From contig JAWKOL010000026.1 of NCBI GenBank assembly GCA_041391225.1, positions 1-64,000 of the forward strand: 64,000 bases of DNA, in the 5' to 3' direction. Made by a program: the position numbers and the translations under genes. Source of the DNA: RI-153 sp041391225 (GTDB taxonomy: Bacteria > Chloroflexota > Anaerolineae > Caldilineales > Caldilineaceae). The notes under the pieces were generated by a model, which worked only from the letters and a program-made list of their open reading frames with translations, searched no databases and was not told where the DNA came from. Position 1 is the first letter of the stretch. The number at the start of each line of letters is the position of its first letter. This document shows positions 17,949-27,181 of this stretch, piece after piece.

Positions 17949-18301
17949 GCAAGTCCCCGGCACTTTCTCGCACACAACGAGCGGACGCATGGATCATCTC
18001 GTCACGTCCTACGTGGCAAAGTGCCGGGGACTTGCGGGTTGACCGCACTACCTGCCCAAGGACCCGTCCCCGCACCAGCCAGAGCAAGTCCCCGGCACTT
18101 TTTCGCTCCGCGAGCAGACGTGGATCATTCCGTCACGTTCTACGTGGCAAATTGCCGAAGAGGACTTGCGGATCGACCACACTTACGCCAAAAGGACCCG
18201 TCCCCGCACCGGCGAGCAAGTCCCCGACACTTCCCTCGCACCCAGCGCGGACAGCATGGATCGCCCCGCCACGTTCTTCGGGGCAAGTGCCGGGGACTTG
18301 C
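17949..18301. repeat. Tandem array of three ~130-bp palindromic units
   Basis: Each unit has arms GCAAGTCCCCGGCACTTT and AAAGTGCCGGGGACTTGC around a loop of about 50 bp. Arms lie at 17949-17966/18018-18035, 18084-18101/18149-18169 and 18216-18232/18285-18301, giving a period of 132-135 bp. The loops are related (ATGGATC...GTCACGT...ACGTGGCA) and so are the spacers (GGACCCGTCCCCGCACC). The block fills the roughly 700-bp gap 17762-18457 between the sugar-acid genes and the defence operon. No gene is seen in it; the open frames across it are repeat translations. Confidence 0.85.
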
Positions 18302-18457
18302 GGGTCGACGAATCCCTGTTTCCCCACGACGAAGAGACATCCCCTCCCGTAGCTGCGGTTACCAGCACAGGACATCGTCTACCCAATCAATTCCTCTCGC
18401 GGACACATGGCGCATCGCGCCACGGTCCACGCGCAAGTGCCAAGCAAGAAAGTAGCA

Positions 18458-18910
18458 TCAGTGAACAATGTCACCAAACATTCCGATCTGTCCCGCATTC
18501 TCCGCTCGTTGACGCTGAACAATCCGAGCAGTAGCACTACGGCAGATCGAGTAATCTAACCCAGCGAATGAGCACGATCCCATCCGCGCCATGGGCAACT
18601 TTGCCGCAGTGATGACAAACACCGGCACATTCTTTACCGAACTTCTTGTCTCTTCTTCTGTTTCAGGCAGATGCGCAGCCTCATATGAACGACAAAGCCA
18701 AAGACAAATACCTTGCTCAATCAGATCCTCTACGTTGCGTTCGTAGACGCCAACGGGATATGAGGTGTGGTGTATTACGCCCTGATAAACTGGAGTTACC
18801 ATTTTACATTGCATACACTGCTGCCCGGCATAGTCGCAGGCACAGTTGCGCATCTCCTCATGCCAGGCTCTTTTGTCCGCGTCGGTGACAGCCATACGAA
18901 TCACCTGCAT
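18458..18910 (-). CDS. Small HNH-like (treble-clef) protein, last gene of the defence operon
   Basis: The 150-aa protein contains QQCMQCKMVTPVYQGVIHHTS, then YERNVEDLIEQGICLWLC and a His after EAAH. The order CxxC, HH, ED-L, C, H is that of small HNH-endonuclease domains (typically CxxC...HH-L-Y...EDL..LC..CH...H). The second CxxC is imperfect (LWLCRSYEAAH), so activity is uncertain or a short indel is present. The start is ATG at 18910, or ATG at 18895, which has AGGTG about 7 nt upstream. It begins about 27 nt after the DUF499 stop in the same direction. The C-terminal half is not recognised. Confidence 0.6.
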   Translation of the reverse strand: MQVIRMAVTDADKRAWHEEMRNCACDYAGQQCMQCKMVTPVYQGVIHHTSYPVGVYERNVEDLIEQGICLWLCRSYEAAHLPETEEETRSSVKNVPVFVITAAKLPMARMGSCSFAGLDYSICRSATARIVQRQRAENAGQIGMFGDIVH

Positions 18911-18937
18911 TCTATCGTCTACATAAGTCGTGCTTTT

Positions 18938-21900
18938 TTACTCGATCTCAAAACCATAGCTACTAAACTTCAACGTCCTGCTGTTCTCGGTGACCGTGCG
19001 CCGTCCCTTCGAAGGGAATCAGCTGGATTCGTGGCGGAGATCTCCAGCAGCGTGATTTCGACATCGCTTCCGGTTAGCTGGAGTAAGGTGCTCGATGACC
19101 TCCTGCTGATGACATCGATATCGCGGTTGGCGCGCTGCGGGTTGAGGGTGACGGTACCGTGGTAGCGGCGTTTGAGTGCGGGAGCAGCAGGCTGCGTTAT
19201 ACCAGGTTCGGGACGCGTGGTCGTGGATGGCGCTGTCGGCTGCGTAGAGTCGGTGGCGACCGGCATGTTAGCGGCTGCGGGCGCGGCAGATTGATCCAGT
19301 TGCGCCTGGGCGGCGACGTACAGACAGCAAGATTCATTGTTCAAATAAACCTGGCCGGCGCTGCGGTAAACTAGATGTTGGTAGAGACCACTGCCATCGA
19401 TGGCGTCGGCGTAGGCGAAGGAGCGTCACTCGCGCTGACACCGGCGCACAGCTGCGAGCAGCACGTTCTGATCGTAGAGTCGTGGCAGGTAGCAGTAGCG
19501 AGAAAGATCGTCCCACACCTGTTGGAGCTTGACATGGGGCTGTCCACGCCAGAGGAAGCTTTTGACAATTCCATGTGCAGCATAGTGGGTGACCACTCGG
19601 TGATGAGCAGTACAACTCTGACGCAATTTGCGCCCGAAGCGCGGGCGTAGATACTGTCCGCGCCGGAGATGCGATAGGCCACAAACTGCACAGGACCGGT
19701 GGCGTCAGGCTGTTCGGGGACGATGAGCCAGCTATAGGTTTCCATCAGGCGGGCTTTGATTGTTTCGTCGCTGCGGGTAAGGCTGGTCTGCACCTGTTTG
19801 CGCTGCTGTGCGTCGAGGTTGAGTTCTTCGCGTTGATCATCAATGGAAGACCAGGCCAGATAGTCGCGCAGCGCTTGCTCCAGAGCGTCGGCGTTGCCAG
19901 CATCAGGAGCAACGAAGACAAGCATATTGCGGTAAGTCGCGGACCGATCGCGCTGTTCGAAGATGCTCCTGGCAAATTGCACCGCGGAGAGTTGTCGCCG
20001 TTGCGCTTGTGTACCGCATCCGGCCCGAGCAGCACGAGACGCACACGGGCGTCGTCCACCACGTCGCCGCAGGACCACTCAGCGATGTGAATGGCAGCGA
20101 AGTCGCGGCGGTCGTTGGGCAACCCACGCAGGCGCGTCACGATTTCGGCGTGAATTTCGTCCACCGCTGGATGCGTTGCGCCCGATCCAGAGCAATACGG
20201 TTGACGGTGGGGCGGGTGTCGTACCAGTAGCGGGTGCTGTCGGGTAAGGAGTAAGGTGAGCTGGTTGCTCAGGACGGCGCAGGGCATCGCCGAAGATAGC
20301 CGGTGGTTCGCCCGGTTGCACCGTCCCCAGGTTGATGCGCACTTCTTCAAGACCGCGCACCGCCTGCCCAGTGACCGACGGCGCGCTGCCCACGAAGATG
20401 GTGCGCCACCCGCCGCGCCGCGGCGCTGCTAACGTGGGTACGCTCTTGTCTGTGTTGAAGGGCAACAGTCGACGCCGTCGATGTCGGTATCGACGATAGC
20501 CGGCCAGTTTTCGGGCAGATAGCGCAGCATTTCATCGCCGTGGTGACACTCAAGGGAACCGAACCAGGCATGATCAGCAATGACTGATCGTTGTGGTACC
20601 AGAGCGCATGGATCACCGCTGCCATCAGGCGCAGCACGCCGCGTGCGCTGGAACTTCTCCAGCGTCGACCAATCCTGATAGAGACGGTCGAAGAGTTCGG
20701 GGTGGATGGGGTAGGCGGCATACGGTTGAAGTAGTCGCCTTCGGCCACGCCGCTGGGATAGCTGCTGCTGTCCTGTGCGTAGAGCTTCTGGAACTCAGAA
20801 AGCACAGCGTCGCGGGCGGCATAGTCGATGTCGGACGAAAAGAGACGGCGGCGCACGATCTCGAAACTCTCGTTGGCGGTGACCGGCTTCCACACCGATT
20901 CCAGGCGGCCGATGGTGTTGGCCAGGATGTCCAGTGCTGCCTTACCGCCTTCGCCGCCGATTTCGATCTTCGATTGGGGGATCGATACCAACAGGATCGA
21001 GTCGCTGGCGCGGCGCACTGCCTCGGTGAGCGACTGCACAAAGGTCATCACCGCCTCGAAAGTACCGGCGGGCAGGCGGTCGGTTGCGCCGTAAAGGTTG
21101 CGGGCAAAGGCCACCAATTCGTCGATGATGATCAGCGATGGACCATGCGCTTCGAGCAACTTCACGAGCGTGTCCGACCCAGGACTGACGCCGGTGAGAT
21201 CGGCCTGACGCACCAGTGCGTAGCCTGCGCGCCGCCCAGTTGATAGGCAATGTCGCCCCAAATCGTGTGCGTGGTAACGTCGCTGTAGGCACGCGGCTCG
21301 GTGGCGTCGAACGCAGTGCCCACGATGACAACGATTGGCGATGAGGCGGTCGTCGATCTCCTGCCCCACACGCGGCATGATCTGCTCACCGCCGGGGATC
21401 TCGCTGATGCCGATACGCCCACTGAAGAGGTGGTAGAGCGCCAACATGTAGCGTCTTGCCGCCGCCAAACGATGTCTGCAACTGCTGCACTGGATCGCCG
21501 CCGATGCCATTGAGCCGCTTGAGGCCAGTGACGAGAACAACGAGATCAGGCCGTCGGTGAGGTAGGTGCGGCGGAAGAATTCGTAGGGATCGCCGTATTG
21601 GGATCGGCTTCGCCGTTATGAACCTGGGCCAGGTCCGCGGCAAATTCAGCCTGAATGTAGCGCCCGTTGGCTACGTCAGGGGTGGGGCTTGACCACGTGC
21701 CGCCACGGTTTGAGGCCCGGCATGGTGAAAGTGGGGACGCCGTCGGGGGTTTCGGGTTCTTTTCGGAAGCGTTTCTGTTCGGCTTCGTAACGCAGACGCA
21801 GCAGCTCGCGGCCAATCGGCTCAGTGATCGCGCTGCCTGTTTGGAAGCGTTAATGGCCTTGAGCAGCCGCGTGGCGGTGTCGGCGACACGATAGGCGTCT

Positions 21901-22237
21901 TCGTTGGTGAAAGGCTGCTGGTGCGCCCAAATCGTTGCGCCGTCATCAGTTCGCTGACATAGTTGCGCTCAGCGTAGCCCAATTTCTGATTGAAGACTTC
22001 GTTCCAGCGTCGCCACATCAGGTTGAGCCAACCATGTGTGTCGACGTCTTCAACGCCGTCTCTTCATCAGCAAGATGAACGGGCTGGTAGGCGTTGGTGC
22101 TCAACGCATCTTCGATCTCAGCCAGATAGCCACCTGCCTTGTAACGCATCTTGTATTCGCGCAACACGTACGAGACCTGCGCCGTCGCGCACAGCGTCCA
22201 TGATGTCGGCGATGCGATCGCGGTTACTCTTTGCCAT
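18938..22237 (-). pseudogene. DUF499 ATPase of the defence operon; frame broken
   Basis: GAGGAGTT lies 5 nt before the ATG at 22237 (MAKSNRDRIADIMDAVRDG). Successive frames carry VSYVLREYKMRYKAGGYLAE, WNEVFNQKLGYAERNYVSEL, NGRYIQAEFAADLAQVHNG, LKRLNGIGGDPVQQLQTSFG with Walker A GGGKT (near 21460), Walker B PSLIIIDELVAFARN, IPQSKIEIGGEGGKAALDIL, YRNMLVFVAPDAGNADALE, YSWLIVPEQPDATGPVQFVA and KRRYHGTVTLNPQRANRD, ending TLKFSSYGFEIE. The total of about 1,100 aa is the usual DUF499 length. Ten or so one-base shifts break it. DUF499 proteins are P-loop ATPases that I recall being annotated as anti-phage-associated and found with DUF1156 methyltransferases. The conserved motifs between the shifts suggest the gene is functional in the organism. 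Confidence 0.85.
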
Positions 22238-22311
22238 ACGGGAACTCCTCTAGCATGAACAAGAAACAGATCGAACAGCGTCATATTGTGGTCACGCTTG
22301 ATTTGATTGAA

Positions 22312-22369
22312 GTGGAGTAGGCATCCTCCAGATGCCGTTCCAGTCGCATTTGAGAATGCTAGCTCCGCG
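22312..22369. repeat. GCATCCTCAGATGC palindromic element (copy 2)
   Basis: The arms are GGAGTAGGCATCCTCCAGAT and CATTTGAGAATGCTAGCTCC. It lies in the 163-bp gap between the DUF262-HNH gene and the DUF499 gene and resembles the element at 14494-14558. Confidence 0.65.
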
Positions 22370-22400
22370 TCTATTCATCCTCCGAGGCTTGAACACAGCA

Positions 22401-24131
22401 CTACGCCAACTTCTCAAATCCTCGCCGGATCTGGGCCGCAATCCGCTGGCAGCGATCTGCCAGAAATGAATCGTAGTCCATCTGATGCCACTCAGGCACC
22501 AAGCGCGTGCCACGCCAGCATCTGACTTAGCTCATCAATGTCGAAGCGGTCGGCATATTCGGGATAATAATCAGATGGCGCGGTAATGCGCGGATCTTGA
22601 TGTTGTCGTTCCACTCGACGAGGGCGTAGTTGACGTCGGTTGATGTGCGTGTGCCGTCGTAGCCAAGCTTTTGCAGGTAGCCGCGGGAACAGGTGATGAC
22701 AGCGATGGCAGCTTTTCGCCCACGCAGCGCAGGATCCATCAGTTCAGATGTCTTCAGCTTGAAGAGGACCGCGTCGAGCAGGTTGGAAAGCGGCATAGTA
22801 GGCAAAGAGCGAGGGGCTGCGCCGAAGACGTTGCCAACGATTCGAGAGGAGATCTGCCAATGGTCTTCAGTAAAAGTTGCCTCAACGATACGATCCCCAG
22901 ATGCCACGAACTCGTCGGCGGTGTGTACGCCGCGCAAAGCGCGCCAGATCCTGGTCCATTGCGGTTTCAGGCGAACTGGTGTAGCGCCCAGTCAGCGATG
23001 TCATGAAATACCAGCGGGCGATGGCGTTGCGCAGGATGTAGGGGTCTACGTGGTAATCTTGTTTGCCGATCAGGTAGAAGACGTAGGCATACAGAAACGC
23101 CGTCTGTGATGTGATCATCTTCTCGCCGCGGTAGCCGGCGCGCATGATACACTTGAGGAATTCTGCCAGTTCTGCAGATTGAGGACGTGCATCTGCGCCG
23201 CCTGCAACAGCGCAAACTGCTCCACACGCTTTTCCTCAGAAAACAGCTCGGTTTCAGATCTTTGCCGCGCAGGATGGAGTAGACATTGCGCAGCCGCGCC
23301 CGCCGAAAGGCCAACCCGATGCTGACGCGCAGAAGTTGATCGGGATCGGGTTCGATGAAGTGGTTAGCGGCGATGCGCCGCTGCCGTAGGATGGCGCGAG
23401 CGCGACTGAACTCTTCCAGCGCCTTGCGCCCTTCTTCCCAAAGACCGACATCAGTGTGAGGATGAAATCGGCCTGGTTGAGGGTGACACCCTGGCTGTTG
23501 ATGCGTACAAAGACATCGGCTACCTGCTCTTCATCTACCGATGGCGACAGTTCGAAAGCGGTAAAGGGTAGTTTTGCAGATCGTAGAGACGGTCAGTGGA
23601 TTGGTCAGTTCGTCTTCTTCGTCGTCATCGACAGGACGAGCATCGCGCAGGTGACGGATGAACTCTTTGACGAAGCGATTGCGTGTCAATTCGCCCGACC
23701 ACAGTGCGCTGATGTCGGAGATATACTCGAAGTCGCGCTGGATGGCGACGTCGACGTCGAACTTCTGGTCTTTGGGGCGAAAAGCAATGAAGATGCGGCT
23801 CTGGCTGTAGTCGCTGCGCACCACAGGTAGCCCTTTCAACACGGCAAAGAGCGACGTGAGCCGCTGCTGACCGTCGACAATGAGCAGCAAACGCGCCACC
23901 TTCTGTTTGGCCTCGGGCCGAATCTGGCGGTGACCGTTGCCCACGCCGTTGGCCCAGAAGAGCAGATAGCCGACAGGAAAGCCTTTGTACATGGAATCAA
24001 AGGAGTCGCGCACTTTGGTGTTCGACCACGAAAGGACGTTGGATGTCGGGCAGGCCGATCTCGCCCATGTCGATGTCTTCCAGCAGTTTTTGGAGCAGCG
24101 AATAGTTCACTTCTTTGAACAAGGTTGGCAT
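22401..24131 (-). pseudogene. DUF262-HNH (GmrSD-like) nuclease of the defence operon; frame broken
   Basis: ATG at 24131 gives MPTLFKEVNYSLLQKLLEDI and DMGEIGLPDIQRPFV, followed after one shift by VRDSFDSMYKGFPVGYLLFW and LLLIVDGQQRLTSLFAVL. DGQQR is the DUF262 nucleotide-binding motif. The middle carries YHVDPYILRNAIARWYFMTS. Near 22690-22710 the DNA encodes HHLFPRGYL, the HNH motif, but between two one-base shifts, so in any single frame it reads AVITCSRGYL. The C-terminus is WNDNIKIR, then AAQIRRGFEKLA and stop at 22401. The total is about 575 aa. DUF262 plus an HNH domain is the layout of GmrSD-type nucleases that attack modified DNA. Here it lies between a methyltransferase and a DUF499 ATPase. 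Confidence 0.82.
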
Positions 24132-24157
24132 CTATTTTCCCATCTACTTACTATTGC

Positions 24158-24266
24158 GTGGGATTAAATCCCAATGACACAGAAGTCAGCATTTTCAGCG
24201 ACTGGGGAATATTCTGGAAGCGCCTGAGGGCGCTTTTCATAGTCAGGAGGCGGGATTTTAATCCCT
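24158..24266. repeat. Intergenic palindromic element with GGGATTAAATCCC and AGCGCCTGAGGGCGCTT
   Basis: GGGATTAAATCCC (from 24161) and GGGATTTTAATCCC (from 24252) flank a GC hairpin GCGCCTGAGGGCGC followed by TTTT on the plus strand. The element fills the 137-bp gap between the DUF1156 and DUF262 genes. It may act as an attenuator or be another dispersed repeat. Confidence 0.5.
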
Positions 24267-24268
24267 GC

Positions 24269-27100
24269 TTACTCAAACAAACTGGCCTGCACCGTGGGAT
24301 CGCCGGCGGCGCTCGTTGCGCAGGCGGGTGGCTTCTTCTTGGATGGCCGGCCACGAGATGACCAGGCTGTTGTAGCTGAGGGCGTGATCGGCCCGGCTTT
24401 TGCGTTCGCAGATGCTGTAAAGACGGTAGGCCAGTTGACGCGCTTCGGCGGCCAGATCGGGGTTGAGATCCACGAGCAGACGCCCGGCACCACGTTCGCC
24501 CTGGTTTTGCAGCCGCTCGATCAGGTGGTGGGCGGCCTCCCACACCGTGGACGTTGATCCTTGGGTAGTTCCGGCCGGTTCGTCGTCGTCTAGCCAGTGA
24601 CGCAGGCACGCGACCGCGCCCGGCGCTGACCAGCCCAGCCCTGCACCACGCCGTCGACAGCTGGTGTTTTTGAAAGCGGGCCAGCACGTCAGCCACACCG
24701 AACTCGCCTTCGTTGAAACCGGCGTATTGCTCGAACCAGGCCGGCGAGGCGGGTATTCCCATCCACATCGCCACTCCTGCTCGGCCAGGAAGGCGTCGAG
24801 TTCTGGTTAATGAGTTGGGCGCGGTGCGCACGGTGAGCGGCGAGCCATCGGCTTCAGTGCCTGGGCATGAGCGGCTGTAGACGGCCATGCCGACCGATGG
24901 ACGCCTGCGCCAGATCCACCGGCGCAATGTTGCCCGACTGCATCTCTTTGATGGCGCAGGGCGGACAGTTCGGCCCGCAGCGCGGTGACAAATTCGCGGC
25001 ACGAAGGTAATGAAGCGCGTCCTCAGCGCGGGGACGGCGACCAGGACGATGGAGGAGGCAAGCGCATTGGTCCCGGATGCGACAGTTCGATTGCTCAACT
25101 CCAGTACGCATCGGAAAGCCAAGTGCCATTGATCATGAAACCAGCGGCATTAAGGCCACCTAACATCGTCTCCCAGCCAGTACTGGCAATGCCCTCATCG
25201 TTGCGTTCTGCATGTGCAGAGGCATGAGTACATACCGTGAAAGGGTATGCTGGATCGTTGATTCGATTCAGTTGATGAAATACTGAATTTAGGCCGCTTT
25301 CAAAATGCTCATTAGCTGCCTCTTTTGCTGCCACCAAGCCTATATGGAGTTGCGATAAGTTCGGGTTCTTTAGGCACCAACATGGTCGAAAAGATTTGAG
25401 GACTACACAGTTCGCAAGTAACGTCGCATCCAGACATAAAAAAATCTGACAAATCAGCATAGCCAATATTGTCGTAATATGGCGGATCGGTTGAGACAAC
25501 TAGGTTCTCGGATACACTGATCGAAGTTGCATCACACTGCAACACTGTACCAGTTTGTGAGCAGGAAGAAGTTCGATCGTTTTGGCTGTCCAATCAACAT
25601 TGTTTAACCAGTTGCCACTGGATGAACTGAACGGATTCCCTTCAGCAAAATCCCAGACCATAGGAATTGCCTGTCTGGCAAACGTGTTGCGCAGAGCTTC
25701 CATTTTGGGGCTGCTGTCCCAGGAGCAAATAGTGGAACTTCTATCAGCACTTCGATCCACAGCAAACGCCAAATACACACTCACCGCCTCGGCGGCGTAC
25801 GCCAGCGCCGTGACCACCCTCGCGCAGCGGTGTGTCGTCATCGAAACCGACGGCGATGGCGTCCTGGCGGATCTGGTCACAGGCTTCGGCCACGAGATCC
25901 GAGTGGTCAACGCCACGAGTTGGCGGGCGGTGAAGAGGTCGGAATGCTTTGTCATTCCCATAAAGCTGAACACGAAATCAAGCGCCTGTTCAGGCAAATC
26001 CGGGATTTGGTGCATCAGCAGGCACTTCAACCTGTGCAGTCGCGGCGTGTTCAGTGTTTGGCGCATAGTAACTGCGTCCGCCACTACCTTCGGTCACAAT
26101 CGCCATCAGGTGCGCTCCCATGCGACCTGTTTTCCCTCCTCTCGAATGTATTCAAATGGAATGGGCACACCACTGATCAAACACCGAGCGCCGCTTCGTT
26201 CAACCCGGTTCCTTCGGGTGCTTTGCCTTTCCCCGATTTCACAGCAAACGTGATCATCTCGTGTTGGGATCGACCTTCGGCTCAATCCAGGTGCGTTTGC
26301 CCATATTCTTGCTCAGTTCAAACGAGCGCACTAGCGGCACATTAACGTTGACGGCGGGATTGGGGCTTTTGACCGTGCGCGCCCGGATCCAGGCGATGAC
26401 GGTTTCGCCGTTGCAGGTGGGGTAAAGGTGGCCGATGCGATCCCAGGCGCCTTTCGCGCATCCACTGGCCGTAGTGGCGCGTCCGCGCGACAGGCCGGCA
26501 CACGCGCCCGCCACGTGGCCGAGAAGTCGGACTTTTCGGAAAAGTCCGACTTCGTCTGCTGCTGAGGTTCACCGGCGGGCGGCCGGCAAAGCGGGAGCGG
26601 AATCTCGATCATGGCTTTGTTGATCATCACGGCCACGGGGTTGGTCCGAGGCGTGGGCTTCCAGCCCAAAGCGCTGCGCTTCCAGCGGGATGGAGCCACC
26701 GCCGGCAAGATCGAGCAGCGGCGGCGAGGTTGCCGTCCGTAGCCAGGTGGATCCAGGCGGCGCGCCTGCTGCAGCAACCGCTCGTCGGTGGTGCTTTCCC
26801 CACTTTACCAGCGTTCGATGAAGTCGAAGAGGCGCAATGCGCGGCGTGTCGTGGTCGGCAGCGTTGGCTCCTCTGGGCAGAGCACGGCAGGCGTCCACAA
26901 AGGCGGCGGAAAGCGGCCGGGTCGTCAGGGTCTAGTCCACCAGCGAAGCGAAGATCACAGCAGACGCGGCCAGCGGTCACCGCGCCCACCACAGGTGCAG
27001 CGTGCTGGGGTGTCCGTGCCGGATCGACTTTTCACGCGCTGGCCTGGTTGATGGCTTCCAAAGGCAGGGCGACTTCGATTGGTTTTTTGCGATAGATCAT
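24269..27100 (-). pseudogene. DUF1156 adenine-specific DNA methyltransferase; frame broken
   Basis: ATG at 27100 gives [20 protein letters not shown]. Later frames carry GGGSIPLEAQRFGLEAHASD (the AdoMet-binding motif I region), VIAWIRARTVKSPNPAVN, SFELSKNMGKRTWIEPKVD, FTARQLVALTT, VYLAFAVDRSADR, VVSTDPPYYDNIGYADLSDF (catalytic DPPYY of N6-adenine methyltransferases), TGWETMLGGLNAAGFMINGT, NIAPVDLAQASIG and WFEQYAGFNEGEFGVADVL, ending VQASLFE at 24269. The total of about 940 aa fits DUF1156 proteins. It presumably marks host DNA so that the operon's nuclease and helicase spare it; this is inferred from related multi-gene systems. About ten one-base shifts break it. A perfect 31-nt palindrome lies inside the gene (26523-26553). 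Confidence 0.87.
26523..26553. repeat. Perfect 31-nt palindrome inside the methyltransferase gene
   Basis: The arms are GAAGTCGGACTTTTC and GAAAAGTCCGACTTC around a single G. The same 31 nt form the core of the longer palindrome at 27119-27181. Read in the gene it gives KSDFSEKSDFS, which does not look like part of the conserved family sequence on either side. Confidence 0.85.
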
Positions 27101-27118
27101 TGGGGGTGGCTTTCTGTT

Positions 27119-27181
27119 AGAAGTCGGACTTGTAGAAGTCGGACTTTTCGGAAAAGTCCGACTTCTACAAGTCCGACTTCT
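27119..27181. repeat. Perfect 63-nt palindrome between helicase and methyltransferase genes
   Basis: Two arms of 31 nt around one G. Each arm carries AGAAGTCGGACTTGTAGAAG and ends in GTCGGACTTTTC or its complement. It fills the 79-bp gap between the helicase stop (27180) and the methyltransferase start (27100). In RNA it would form a very stable hairpin in front of the methyltransferase. Confidence 0.9.

Noticed and set aside
17949..18301. CRISPR array
   Set aside because: Units of about 130 bp are long palindromes with related loops; there are no short direct repeats with unique spacers and no cas genes.
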